Origin: Mycolicibacterium sp. HK-90
GTDB lineage: Bacteria > Actinomycetota > Actinomycetes > Mycobacteriales > Mycobacteriaceae
Direction: 5' to 3'
NCBI RefSeq assembly: GCF_030486405.1
Contig: NZ_CP129613.1
Span: 1,922,001 to 1,986,000, forward strand
DNA length: 64,000 bases
The notes below the pieces were generated by a model. The model made no database searches. It was not told the origin of the DNA and saw only the letters and a program-made list of their open reading frames with translations. Positions within the stretch are counted from its first letter, which is position 1, and each line of letters opens with the position of its first letter. Positions 17,465 through 26,012 of this stretch are shown one piece after another. Made by a program: the position numbers and the translations under genes.

Positions 17465-20400
17465 CGCAAGCAGCCCCGGCCGGCGTGCGCTACAGTCCGG
17501 CCGAATTGTCCGCCGCGCTGGGCCTTTTCCCGCCGACCGAGGAGCAGGCCGCGGTGATCGCGGCACCCCCGGGGCCGCTGGTCGTGATCGCCGGGGCGGG
17601 CGCCGGGAAGACCGAGACGATGGCGGCCCGGGTGGTCTGGTTGGTGGCCAACGGCTACGCCACGCCATCGCAGGTGCTGGGCCTGACGTTCACCCGCAAG
17701 GCCGCGGGCCAGCTGTTGCGCCGGGTGCGTACCCGGTTGGCCCGGCTGGCCGGCGCCGGTCTGGCGCCGGTGCCGGGGTCCGGCGACGAATCGGCCGAGT
17801 CGGCGACGGTCAGCACCTATCACGCGTTCGCCGGCACCTTGCTGCGCGAGCACGGCCTGCTGCTCCCGGTCGAGCCCGACACCCGGCTGCTCAGCGAAAC
17901 AGAGCTGTGGCAGTTGGCTTTTGAGGTGGTGTGCGCGCATCCAGGGGAGCTGGCCATCGAGAAGACCCCGGCCGCCGTCACGGCCATGGTGCTGCGGCTG
18001 GCCGGTGCGCTGGCCGAGCATCTGGTCGACACCGACCAGCTGCGCGACACGCACGTCGAGCTGGAGCGGCTGGTGCACACCCTGCCGGCCGGGCCCTATC
18101 AACGCGACCGCGGGCCCAGCCAGTGGCTGCTGAAGATGCTGGCCACCCAGACCGAACGCACCGAGCTGGTGCCGTTGATCGACGCGCTGCACCGGCGCAT
18201 GCGGGCCGACAAAGTGATGGATTTCGGCATGCAGATGTCGGCGGCGGCCCGGCTGGCGGCGAGTTTCCCGCAGGTCGGCGAACAGTTGCGGCAGCGTTAC
18301 CGGGTGGTGCTGCTCGACGAGTACCAGGACACCGGCCACGCGCAGCGGGTGGCGTTGTCGTCGTTGTTCGGCGGTGGCGTCGACGACGGGTTGGCGCTGA
18401 CCGCGGTGGGGGATCCGATCCAGTCGATCTACGGCTGGCGCGGCGCGTCGGCGACCAACCTGCCCCGGTTCACCACGGATTTCCCCCGCGCCGACGGCAC
18501 TCCGGCGCCCACCCTGGAGTTGCGGACCAGCTGGCGTAATCCGCCGAGTGCCCTTCACCTGGCCAACGCGGTGTCGGCAGAGGCGCGGCGCCGTTCGGTG
18601 TCCGTGCACGAGCTGCGGCCCCGGCCCGGTGCCGAGCCGGGCACGATCCGGTGCGCCTTGCTCAACGATGTCGACACCGAACGTGCCTGGGTGGCAGACC
18701 ATCTGGCCCGGATCTACCACGGTGCGGTGGCGCAGCGGGCCGACCCGCCCACGGCCGCGGTGCTGGTGCGGCGCAACGCCGATGCCGCGCCGATGGCCGA
18801 GGCGCTGAGCGCGCGCGGGGTACCGGTCGAGGTGGTCGGGGTGGCTGGGTTGCTGGCCGTGCCCGAAGTGGCCGACCTGGTCGCGATGCTCCGGTTGGTG
18901 GCCGAACCCGCCGCGGGATCCGCGGTGATGCGCGTGCTGACCGGGCCTCGCTGGCGGTTCGGTGCCCGCGACATCGCCGCGTTGTGGCGCCGGGCCCGCG
19001 AACTCGACGACCGGCCGGTGGGGGAGCCCAGCGCCGCGGAGATCGTCGCGCAGGCAGCCCCGGATGCCGATTCGGCCTGCCTGGCCGACGCGATCTGCGA
19101 TCCCGGTGCCGCTGAACTCTATTCGCCGCCGGGTTATCAACGGATCGAGGCGCTCGCCCGGGAACTCACCATGTTGCGGGCCCACCTCAGCCATCCGCTG
19201 CCCGAGCTCGTGGCCGAAGTGCGGCGGGTGACCGGGCTCGATGCCGAGGCGCGCGCGGCCCGGCCCGTGGGGGCGGGCTGGACCGGGACCGAGAACCTCG
19301 ACACGTTCTGTGACCTGGTGGCAGACTTCGCCGGGAGGTCGGGTGGATCGGTGCTCGCGCTGCTGGCCTATCTGGATGTCGCGAGCGAAGTGGAGAACGG
19401 CCTGGCGCCGGCCGAACTGACGGTGTCGCACGACCGCGTTCAGGTGCTCACCGTGCATGCGGCCAAGGGACTGGAATGGCAGGTGGTGGCGGTCCCGCAT
19501 CTGAGTGGCCGGGTGTTCCCGTCGACCGCCACGGCACGCACCTGGCTCACCGATTCGTCAGATCTGCCGCCACTGTTGCGCGGGGACCGGGCCACCGAAT
19601 CGGAGCTGGGGGTACCGGTGCTGGACACCTCCGACATCAACGACCGGAAGATCCTGTCGGACAAGATCTGCGATCACAAGCGCAGCCTCGACCAGCGTCG
19701 CATCGACGAGGAACGGCGGTTGCTCTACGTCGCGATCACCCGTTCCGAAGACACCTTGCTGATCTCCGGGCATCACTGGGGAGCGACGGAGAGCAAACCG
19801 CGCGGCCCGTCGGAATTCCTCTGCGAGATCAAGGCGATCGTGGAGGATGCAGACGCGCAGGGCCGGCCGTGTGGCGAGATCGAGCAGTGGGACCCGGATC
19901 CGCCGGCCGGTGAGGTGAACCCGTTGCGGGACAAGGCTGTCGAAGCGATCTGGCCCGCCGAGCCGGCCCGCCAGTCCGACGTCGGGCGCGGCGCGGCACT
20001 GGTGGCGCAGGCACTGGCCGGCTGCGGTGACGGGGAGGGCAGCGCGCCCGCAGCTGCCGACGATCGCGAGGGCTGGGCGGCCGATGTCGATGCGCTTCTG
20101 GCCGAGCGCGATCGTGGATCAGAGGTGGCTCCGGTCGAACTGCCCGGTCAGCTGTCGGTGAGCACATTGGTGGAGCTGAGTCGTGACCGGCAGGCCGCGC
20201 TGCAACGCCTGCGGCGGCGGCTGCCGCAACGCCCGGACCCGCATGCGTTGCTGGGCACCGCTTTCCACGAGTGGGTGCAGCGGTTCTTCCATTCCGAGCG
20301 GTTGTTCGACCTCGACGATCTGCCCGGCGCGGTGGACGGCGACAGCGGGCGTGCCGGTGCGGCCGAACTGTCCGAATTGCAGGACGCGTTCGTCATGTCG

Positions 20401-20784
20401 CCGTGGGCGGCGCGCACGCCGATCGAAGTGGAGGTCCCGTTCGACATGGTGATCGGGAAGACCCGAACCACCATCGTGCGTGGCCGCATCGACGCGGTGT
20501 TCACCCACGATGACGGGACCACCACCGTGGTGGACTGGAAAACCGGCGAGCCGCCGGCGACCCCGGAAGCCTTGGCCCAGGCGTCGGTTCAGCTCGCTGT
20601 GTACCGCCTGGCCTGGGCCGCGCTGCGCGGCTGCGCGCCGGAATCGGTGCGTGCGGCATTCCACTACGTCCGCTCAGGGCAGACCATCAGTCCCGATCGG
20701 CTGCCGGGGGAGGACGAGATCGTCGCCCTGCTCACCGACCCGTCGGCCACCGCGGCGGATGTCCCGGGCGGCGACCTCGGCTGA
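17461..20784 (+). CDS. adnB: AdnB subunit of the AdnAB helicase-nuclease
   Basis: A 1107-aa partner of AdnA. The motor domain has FPPTEEQAAVIAAPPGPL, Walker A AGAGAGKTET, TFTRKAAGQLL, STYHAFAG, a canonical VVLLDEYQDTGHAQR motif II, GDPIQSIYGWRG, and [15 protein letters not shown]. The C-terminal nuclease (about 890-1090) has GTAFHEWVQRF, RGRIDAVF, VVDWKTGE and QLAVYRLAW. Unlike AdnA no Fe-S cysteine pattern is seen. The ATG at 17461 overlaps the adnA stop (ATGA), giving tight translational coupling expected for a heterodimer. Confidence 0.93.
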   Translation: MTQAAPAGVRYSPAELSAALGLFPPTEEQAAVIAAPPGPLVVIAGAGAGKTETMAARVVWLVANGYATPSQVLGLTFTRKAAGQLLRRVRTRLARLAGAGLAPVPGSGDESAESATVSTYHAFAGTLLREHGLLLPVEPDTRLLSETELWQLAFEVVCAHPGELAIEKTPAAVTAMVLRLAGALAEHLVDTDQLRDTHVELERLVHTLPAGPYQRDRGPSQWLLKMLATQTERTELVPLIDALHRRMRADKVMDFGMQMSAAARLAASFPQVGEQLRQRYRVVLLDEYQDTGHAQRVALSSLFGGGVDDGLALTAVGDPIQSIYGWRGASATNLPRFTTDFPRADGTPAPTLELRTSWRNPPSALHLANAVSAEARRRSVSVHELRPRPGAEPGTIRCALLNDVDTERAWVADHLARIYHGAVAQRADPPTAAVLVRRNADAAPMAEALSARGVPVEVVGVAGLLAVPEVADLVAMLRLVAEPAAGSAVMRVLTGPRWRFGARDIAALWRRARELDDRPVGEPSAAEIVAQAAPDADSACLADAICDPGAAELYSPPGYQRIEALARELTMLRAHLSHPLPELVAEVRRVTGLDAEARAARPVGAGWTGTENLDTFCDLVADFAGRSGGSVLALLAYLDVASEVENGLAPAELTVSHDRVQVLTVHAAKGLEWQVVAVPHLSGRVFPSTATARTWLTDSSDLPPLLRGDRATESELGVPVLDTSDINDRKILSDKICDHKRSLDQRRIDEERRLLYVAITRSEDTLLISGHHWGATESKPRGPSEFLCEIKAIVEDADAQGRPCGEIEQWDPDPPAGEVNPLRDKAVEAIWPAEPARQSDVGRGAALVAQALAGCGDGEGSAPAAADDREGWAADVDALLAERDRGSEVAPVELPGQLSVSTLVELSRDRQAALQRLRRRLPQRPDPHALLGTAFHEWVQRFFHSERLFDLDDLPGAVDGDSGRAGAAELSELQDAFVMSPWAARTPIEVEVPFDMVIGKTRTTIVRGRIDAVFTHDDGTTTVVDWKTGEPPATPEALAQASVQLAVYRLAWAALRGCAPESVRAAFHYVRSGQTISPDRLPGEDEIVALLTDPSATAADVPGGDLG

Positions 20785-20835
20785 TTTCCGACCTCGAATA
20801 GGTTGGCGCCCAGGAGGTTCTGGTGAACGCTCGGG

Positions 20836-21225
20836 TCAGGAGTTGCGGTAGACGCGCAGGGCCGAGGTGATCATCGGGATCTGCAGCGGTAGCCGGGCGA
20901 TCGCGACGATCCGCATGGGCCACGGCTTGTCCCACCAGAGCCGGACCATGTTCACGTTCCCGGGGAACACGGCGACGAACAGAGCCACCGCGGCGAGCGC
21001 ACCCCACCTGCGCGTGCGGGGTGCGGCGAGCAGCGCGCCGGTGGCCAGCTCGCCGACACCGGAGGCGTAGGTGTAGAAGCGGACGCTGCCGGGAAGTTCG
21101 GCCGGGATGATCGAGTCGAAGGGTTTGGGCGCGACGAAGTGCAACGTGCCCATGCCCAGGAGCAGGGCCGCCATGCGTTGGGCGGCGGGTGCGGCGGAGA
21201 TCCGCTGAGGCTCGGGTGCGGTCAT
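20836..21225 (-). CDS. DoxX-like small membrane protein
   Basis: A 129-aa protein with about four hydrophobic segments (ALLLGMGTLHFV, GELATGALLAAP, GALAAVALFVAVFPGNVNM, plus a weaker last one). The FPGNVNMV and WDKPWPMRIVAIARLPLQIPMI pattern is typical of DoxX-like proteins of about 130 residues. Function is not known for this subtype. The ATG is at 21225. Convergent with adnB across 51 bases. Confidence 0.75.
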   Translation of the reverse strand: MTAPEPQRISAAPAAQRMAALLLGMGTLHFVAPKPFDSIIPAELPGSVRFYTYASGVGELATGALLAAPRTRRWGALAAVALFVAVFPGNVNMVRLWWDKPWPMRIVAIARLPLQIPMITSALRVYRNS

Positions 21226-21297
21226 GGTTACATTGTGGCGTGCGTCTGATCAGATTGATCCCGGCGCGTCCCGGGGCGCTTTGCTCGATGGGGTCGC

Positions 21298-22392
21298 GTG
21301 GCTAAAGGCAGGCTGCGGCGGCGCCTCGCCGCGATCGACTCGAACCTGACGTCGCGCCCGGACGCCGCGCTCGTCGATGTGCTGCGCATCCCCGAACCGT
21401 TCGTCAGCCCGGCGCGCAAAATCTTCATGCGGGTGCTGTACGCGTTGACCGCGTTGTTCGCCGCGGTGCTGATCGTCTACGCGGACCGGTACGGGTACCG
21501 CGACGTCGACAGCCTGCCGGATGAGAACAATCCGCTGTCGTTCCTGGACTGCCTGTACTACGCCACGGTGTCGCTGTCGACGACCGGCTACGGCGACATC
21601 ACCCCGTACACGGATTCGGCGCGTCTGGTGAACGTCCTGGTCATCACGCCGCTGCGGGTGGCGTTCCTGATCGTCCTCATCGGTACCACCGTGGAAACCC
21701 TGACCACCCAATCCCGGCAGGCGCTGAAGATTCAGCGATGGAGGAACAAAGTGCGTAACCACACCGTCGTCGTCGGATACGGCACCAAGGGCCGAACGGC
21801 GGTTGCCGCGATGGTCGGCGATGAGGTCTCTCCGGCCGACATCGTCGTCGTCGACGAGAACGCGGCCGCACTGGAACGCGCCAAGGGCGCGGGGCTGGTG
21901 ACGGTGCACGGCGACGCCACCAATTCTTCTGTGTTGCGACTGGCCGGGGCCCAGCATGCCAAGTCGATCATCGTCGCGGCGGACAACGACGCGAGTGCGG
22001 TGCTGGTGACGCTGACGGCGCGGGAACTGGCGCCGAAGGCCAAGATCATCGCCGCGGTGCGGGAGTCCGACAACCTGCATCTGCTCAAGCAGTCCGGCGC
22101 CGACTCCACGGTGGTGTCGTCCGAGACGGCCGGCCGCCTGCTGGGTATCGCGACGCAGACGCCCAGTGTGGTGGAGATGATGGAGGATCTGCTGACCCCG
22201 GACGCCGGCTTCGCCATCGCCGAACGGGAGGTCACCCCCAAGGAGGAGGGTGGCTCGCCGCGGCATCTGCACGACATCGTGCTGGGCGTCGTGCGGGAGG
22301 GCCGCCTGGTGCGGGTCGACGCACCGGAGGTCGACGCGCTCGAGGCCGGTGACCGGCTGCTCTACATCCGCAGCGCGGATGCCGAGCGATGA
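21298..22392 (+). CDS. Potassium channel with cytoplasmic TrkA-N (RCK) domain
   Basis: A 364-aa two-helix K+ channel. The first membrane helix is VLYALTALFAAVLIVYADRY, the pore helix and selectivity filter read ATVSLSTTGYGDITPY, and the second helix is VLVITPLRVAFLIVLIG. From about residue 155 comes a TrkA-N/RCK domain with the dinucleotide motif VVVGYGTKGRTAV and VHGDATNSSVLR, then a TrkA-C-like part. It probably forms an RCK-gated tetramer. Starts with GTG at 21298; no good ribosome site. The stop overlaps the nudC ATG (ATGA). Matches Rv3200c. Confidence 0.9.
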   Translation: MAKGRLRRRLAAIDSNLTSRPDAALVDVLRIPEPFVSPARKIFMRVLYALTALFAAVLIVYADRYGYRDVDSLPDENNPLSFLDCLYYATVSLSTTGYGDITPYTDSARLVNVLVITPLRVAFLIVLIGTTVETLTTQSRQALKIQRWRNKVRNHTVVVGYGTKGRTAVAAMVGDEVSPADIVVVDENAAALERAKGAGLVTVHGDATNSSVLRLAGAQHAKSIIVAADNDASAVLVTLTARELAPKAKIIAAVRESDNLHLLKQSGADSTVVSSETAGRLLGIATQTPSVVEMMEDLLTPDAGFAIAEREVTPKEEGGSPRHLHDIVLGVVREGRLVRVDAPEVDALEAGDRLLYIRSADAER

Positions 22393-23339
22393 GCCAGCGT
22401 CATCTGACATTCGGGCTGCGCAACGTTCCCCTGCTCTCGCGGGTCGGCGCTGACCGGGCCGACGCCCTGCGCACCGATGTCGACGCCGCGATCGAGGGCT
22501 GGAAGGACGCCCTGCTGCTGCGCGTCGACCGTCGTAACCAGGTGCTGATCTCCGGCGGCCGGGTGGTGCTCGGCAAGGCCTCCGGCCTGGCCACCGACAA
22601 GCCGCCGGAGCACGCCGTGTTCTTGGGCCGGCTCGGCGACGGGCGCCACGTCTGGGGCGTTCGCAGCGCGTTGGAGGCGCCCGAGGATCCGGATGCGCCG
22701 TCCGAGGTGCTCGACCTGCGGCGCGCCGGGGACGTCTTCGACGACGCCAGCGCTCAACTGGTGGCGACCGCGACGGCGTTGCTGAACTGGCATGACCGGG
22801 CTCGGTTCAGTGCCGTGGACGGTGCGGCGACCAAATCGGCGAAGGGCGGCTGGTCGCGGGTGGACCCGCTCAGCGGACACGAGGAGTTCCCGCGGATCGA
22901 TCCCGCGGTGATCTGCCTGATCCATGACGGTTACGACCGCGCGGTGCTGGCCCGACAGACGCTGTGGCCGGAGCGGTTGTTCTCGATCCTGGCCGGCTTC
23001 GTCGAGGCAGGCGAATCCTTCGAGACGTGTGTGGTGCGTGAGATCGCCGAGGAGATCGGCCTGACGGTGACCGGCGTGCAGTACCTGGGCAGCCAGCCGT
23101 GGCCGTTCCCGCGGTCACTGATGGTCGGGTTCCACGCCGTCGGCGACCCGGAGCAGCCGTTCTCGTTCAACGACGGCGAGATCGCCGAGGCCGGCTGGTT
23201 CACCCGGGCCGAGATCCGCGAGGCGCTGGATCAGGGGGACTGGAGCGCGGCCGACGGCGATTCGTCGTCGCGGCTGCTGTTGCCCGGGTCGATCTCGATC
23301 GCCCGCGAGATCATCGAATCCTGGGCGGCCCTGGACTGA
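22389..23339 (+). CDS. nudC: NAD(+) diphosphatase / NAD-cap hydrolase NudC
   Basis: A 316-aa Nudix hydrolase that splits NAD(H) to NMN(H) and AMP and can remove NAD caps from RNA. The Nudix box GFVEAGESFETCVVREIAEE is complete, and SQPWPFPRSLM is the NudC-specific motif after it. The zinc-ribbon cysteines that E. coli NudC has between the two halves are absent: the region FSAVDGAATKSAKGGW has none. From memory, M. tuberculosis NudC has Gln where this has the Pro of SQPWPFP and is reported impaired; this copy keeps Pro. Translationally coupled to the K+ channel. Confidence 0.92.
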   Translation: MSQRHLTFGLRNVPLLSRVGADRADALRTDVDAAIEGWKDALLLRVDRRNQVLISGGRVVLGKASGLATDKPPEHAVFLGRLGDGRHVWGVRSALEAPEDPDAPSEVLDLRRAGDVFDDASAQLVATATALLNWHDRARFSAVDGAATKSAKGGWSRVDPLSGHEEFPRIDPAVICLIHDGYDRAVLARQTLWPERLFSILAGFVEAGESFETCVVREIAEEIGLTVTGVQYLGSQPWPFPRSLMVGFHAVGDPEQPFSFNDGEIAEAGWFTRAEIREALDQGDWSAADGDSSSRLLLPGSISIAREIIESWAALD

Positions 23340-23363
23340 CCAGGGCCGCACGTCGGGACGTCG

Positions 23364-23612
23364 TCAGCCGAGCTTGGCCTTGACCTGCTTGATGGTCGGA
23401 TTGGTCAGCGTCGACCCGTCGGCGAACTTCACGGTCGGCACCACATGGTTGCCGCCGTTGACCGAACCGACGAACTCGGCCGCGGCCGGATCCTGCTCGA
23501 TGTCGACCTCGGTCCACGCGATGCCTTCCGCCTTCAGCGCGGTCTTGAGCCGCCGGCAGTAGCCGCACCAGGTGGTGGTGTACATCGTCAGAGCGGTCGG
23601 GGTTGCAGTCAT
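23364..23612 (-). CDS. mrx1: Mycoredoxin-1 (glutaredoxin-like)
   Basis: An 82-aa glutaredoxin-fold oxidoreductase. The active site is TTWCGYCRRLK, a CxYC dithiol at about residues 16-19, followed by VVPTVKFADGS with the cis-Pro and a C-terminal helix. In actinobacteria mycoredoxin-1 reduces mycothiol mixed disulfides with electrons from mycothiol. Matches Rv3198A. Convergent with nudC (24-base gap). Confidence 0.92.
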   Translation of the reverse strand: MTATPTALTMYTTTWCGYCRRLKTALKAEGIAWTEVDIEQDPAAAEFVGSVNGGNHVVPTVKFADGSTLTNPTIKQVKAKLG

Positions 23613-23713
23613 AGTGCATCTAACGTAGCCCAGCCGCTGTCCATGCCCGGCGGTGACGCAGGTCTCCGGCCTCCGGCGGTAAGTTGCTAATCCGCAGTGG
23701 GACGGAGCTGAAC

Positions 23714-24850
23714 ATGACCAGGTTGGTGCCGCCGGTGGCGGGCGATCCGCATTCGCTCGACGAGTTGCGGTTGGAGGTGCGCCGGTTCGTCGCCGAGCAG
23801 CAGCGGGCCGGCAACATCGGCCGGTACGCCGACAGCTGGCTGACCGGTTGGGACGAGGATTTCAGCAGGGCGCTGGCCGCCCGCGGGTGGCTGGGTATGA
23901 CGGTCCCGGTTTCCTACGGCGGCCACGGGCGCAGCCATCAGGAACGTTTCGTGGTCACCGAGGAACTGTTGGCGGCCGGAGCCCCGGTGGGGGCGCACTG
24001 GATCGCCGACCGCCAGATCGTCCCATCCCTACTCAAGTACGGCACGGAGGAACAGCGCCGAAAGTTCTTGCCCGCCATCGCCAAGGGCGAGTGCTACTTC
24101 GGCATCGGCATGAGCGAGCCGGATTCCGGCTCCGATCTGGCCAGTGTGCGCACCAAGGCTGTGCCTGCCGACGGCGGCTGGACGATCACCGGCACGAAAG
24201 TCTGGACATCGGGCGCCCATCTGGCCCATGCGTTCATCTGCCTGGCCCGCACCGCGCCGGTGGACCCGGCGCACCGGCACGACGGTCTCAGCCAGTTCAT
24301 CGTCGATCTGCGCGCTCCCGGCGTCGACATCCGCCCCATCATCTCGATGAACGGCAAACACCATTTCAACGAGGTGATCCTCGACGAGGTGTTCGTACCC
24401 GATGCCATGGTGTTCGGCACCATCGGCAGCGGCTGGCAGCAGGTCACCTCCGAGCTCAGCTTCGAACGCAGCGGGCCCGAGCGTTTCCTCTCGACGTTCC
24501 CGGTGCTGGCCGACATGGCCGCGCTGATGCGCGACGGAGCATTGCCGCGCCACCCGGATCTCGGCCGCTACCTGGCCCGCATCACCGGCCTGCACCAGAT
24601 GTCGATGGCGGTGGCCGGGGCACTGGAGCGTCATGAACCCGCCGATACCGCCGCCGCGGTGGTCAAGGTGCTCGGGACGTCCACCGAGGGGGACATCGCC
24701 GATTTCGCCGACCTGCTCGGTGATGCCGGCGACGAGGGATACCGCGCCATGGTGGCCGACGCTGTCGTGCAGCGGCCCGGGTTCACCCTGCGTGGGGGGA
24801 CCAACGAGGTGTTGCGGGGTGTCATTGCGCGGGGACTGGGGTTGCGCTGA
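23714..24850 (+). CDS. Acyl-CoA dehydrogenase, first subunit of a pair
   Basis: A 378-aa acyl-CoA dehydrogenase. The mid-domain flavin and substrate motifs are CYFGIGMSEPDSGSDLAS and WTITGTKVWTSGA; ISMNGKHHFNEVILDEVFVP and a C-terminal GGTNEVLRGVIARGLGL follow. ELSFERSGPERF is the region that supplies the catalytic Glu in heterotetrameric FadE enzymes. The ATG at 23714 has GGAG 7 bases upstream. The next gene encodes a shorter, diverged dehydrogenase, the arrangement of mycobacterial alpha2-beta2 FadE enzymes that act on bulky CoA esters such as sterol side chains. The substrate is not known. Absent from this spot in M. tuberculosis. Confidence 0.87.
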   Translation: MTRLVPPVAGDPHSLDELRLEVRRFVAEQQRAGNIGRYADSWLTGWDEDFSRALAARGWLGMTVPVSYGGHGRSHQERFVVTEELLAAGAPVGAHWIADRQIVPSLLKYGTEEQRRKFLPAIAKGECYFGIGMSEPDSGSDLASVRTKAVPADGGWTITGTKVWTSGAHLAHAFICLARTAPVDPAHRHDGLSQFIVDLRAPGVDIRPIISMNGKHHFNEVILDEVFVPDAMVFGTIGSGWQQVTSELSFERSGPERFLSTFPVLADMAALMRDGALPRHPDLGRYLARITGLHQMSMAVAGALERHEPADTAAAVVKVLGTSTEGDIADFADLLGDAGDEGYRAMVADAVVQRPGFTLRGGTNEVLRGVIARGLGLR

Positions 24851-24882
24851 TGAGCGCTTGCGCGAAGAGGAGACGGTACTGA
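24850..24882 (+). CDS. Micro-ORF 1 (10 codons) between the dehydrogenase genes
   Basis: ATG at 24850 overlaps the upstream dehydrogenase stop (TGATG) and encodes MSACAKRRRY before a TGA that overlaps the next ATG. It has one Cys and three Arg. It exists because the junction is duplicated; translation is plausible by restart but not shown, and a role is unknown. Confidence 0.45.
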   Translation: MSACAKRRRY

Positions 24883-24914
24883 TGAGCGCTTGCGCGAAGA
24901 GGAGACGGTACTGA
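24882..24914 (+). CDS. Micro-ORF 2 (10 codons), identical copy
   Basis: Same peptide as the preceding micro-ORF. Its ATG overlaps the first micro-ORF's stop, and its own stop overlaps the ATG of the second dehydrogenase at 24914, completing a chain of three TGATG junctions. AGAGGAGA lies about 9 bases before the final ATG. Confidence 0.45.
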   Translation: MSACAKRRRY

Positions 24915-25930
24915 TGAGCGCTGTCGACGCCGAACTGGTCGAGATGATGTCGGCGGTGTTTGCCGCGCACCGCGAAGCCCACCCGCCCGGGGAGGCGGTG
25001 GCCGAACTATGGGACCAGTTGGGTGAACTCGGTCTGGTCCGGCTCACCGGCTCCGAGCAATCCGGCGGCAGCGGCGCGGGCTGGGCCGAGGCGGTGGAGT
25101 TGCTGCGGGCCGCGGCCTGGCATGGCGTCAGGGTCCCGTTGGCCGAACACGATCTGCTGGCCTGTTGGTTGTTGGAGGCGGTTGGGCTGCCTGTCGATGA
25201 TGCCCGGCGCACCGCGTGTCTACTCGACGGCGAAGGTGCGGCCCGTGCGGTGCCGTGGGCCTCGGATTCCGAGCGGGTCGTCGTGCTGTGGCAGACCGAT
25301 GCCGGCTACCGCGTCGCCGATATGGACACCGCGTCGCTGACGGTGACGGCAGGGCGCAACAGCGCGGGAGAACCGCGCGACGACGTCCGCGCCGACATCT
25401 CGGGTTTGGTCGGGACCTCGGTGCCAGAGAGCGTGATCGCGCAGTTCACCCGACGCGCCGCACTGGTGCGGGCCGTTCAGGTGTGTGCCGTGTTGGATCG
25501 GATCCTGGCGCTGTCGGTGGCCCACGCCGGCGAACGCATCCAGTTCGGCCGACCGTTGGCGAAATTCCAGGCGGTGCAGAATCTGGTCGCTGACATCGCC
25601 GCCGAGTCGGCGCTGGCGCGGGCTGCCACCGACGGGGCGCTGGCCGAGGCGCAGCGCTCGGAATGGTCTTCGACGCACCTGGATTTCCTTGTCGCCGTGG
25701 CGCGTTCCTGCGCCGGTCACGCCGCCTCGGTGGTGGTGCGCAACGCCCACCAGGTGCACGGCGCGATCGGCACCACCCGGGAGCACCGCCTGCACGAGTT
25801 CACCATGCCCGCGCTGGCGTGGCGTTCGGAATACGGCTCGGTTGCGCACTGGGACCAGGTGCTGACCGAGCTTGGCACCGACGCGGGCGCAGATGGCTTG
25901 TGGGCGTTGGTGACCGCCACTGACGGCTAG
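24914..25930 (+). CDS. Acyl-CoA dehydrogenase, second (short) subunit of a pair
   Basis: A 338-aa diverged acyl-CoA dehydrogenase. The N-terminal helical part is present (LWDQLGELGLVRLTG), the middle beta domain is shortened and lacks the usual TEP and WITN motifs, and the C-terminal helical domain is intact (AGERIQFGRPLAKFQAVQNL, VRNAHQVHGAIGTTREHRLH). Loss of the middle motifs with a complete partner upstream is what is seen in obligate FadE heterotetramers, where one subunit binds FAD with the other. The start at 24914 is set by the ribosome site in the duplicated unit. Confidence 0.85.
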   Translation: MSAVDAELVEMMSAVFAAHREAHPPGEAVAELWDQLGELGLVRLTGSEQSGGSGAGWAEAVELLRAAAWHGVRVPLAEHDLLACWLLEAVGLPVDDARRTACLLDGEGAARAVPWASDSERVVVLWQTDAGYRVADMDTASLTVTAGRNSAGEPRDDVRADISGLVGTSVPESVIAQFTRRAALVRAVQVCAVLDRILALSVAHAGERIQFGRPLAKFQAVQNLVADIAAESALARAATDGALAEAQRSEWSSTHLDFLVAVARSCAGHAASVVVRNAHQVHGAIGTTREHRLHEFTMPALAWRSEYGSVAHWDQVLTELGTDAGADGLWALVTATDG

Positions 25931-25946
25931 CGAGTCGGAATGTCGA

Positions 25947-25971
25947 CCATATGACACGGGCTGTCATATGG
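25947..25971. promoter_or_regulatory. Perfect palindromic operator upstream of the XRE-cupin gene
   Basis: Arms CCATATGACA and TGTCATATGG are exact reverse complements (10 bases each) around a 5-base CGGGC spacer. It lies 41 bases before the regulator ATG and 16 bases after the dehydrogenase stop, so it is most simply the regulator's own operator. Confidence 0.7.
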
Positions 25972-26012
25972 GAACATGTGACGATGTCGGTTCGCTTGAC
26001 TCGGGAGGTGTC

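Larger units (their letters stand above)
24847..24922 (+). repeat. 32-base tandem duplication at the junction of the paired dehydrogenase genes
   Basis: Units at 24847-24878 and 24879-24910 are identical, followed by a partial third copy to 24922. Each unit holds a start codon, the purine-rich AAGAGGAGA and a stop, so the duplication repeats a complete translation-restart signal. Confidence 0.9.

Noticed and set aside
17191..19500. A 769-codon open frame on the minus strand opposite adnA/adnB
   Set aside because: It is a GC-rich codon shadow: the plus strand encodes intact helicase motifs throughout, and the antisense translation is Arg/Gly/His-rich without any recognisable domain.
20791..20809. 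CCGACCT/AGGTTGG hairpin between adnB and the DoxX gene
   Set aside because: Only a 7-base stem with a wobble and no T-run; not strong enough to call a terminator.
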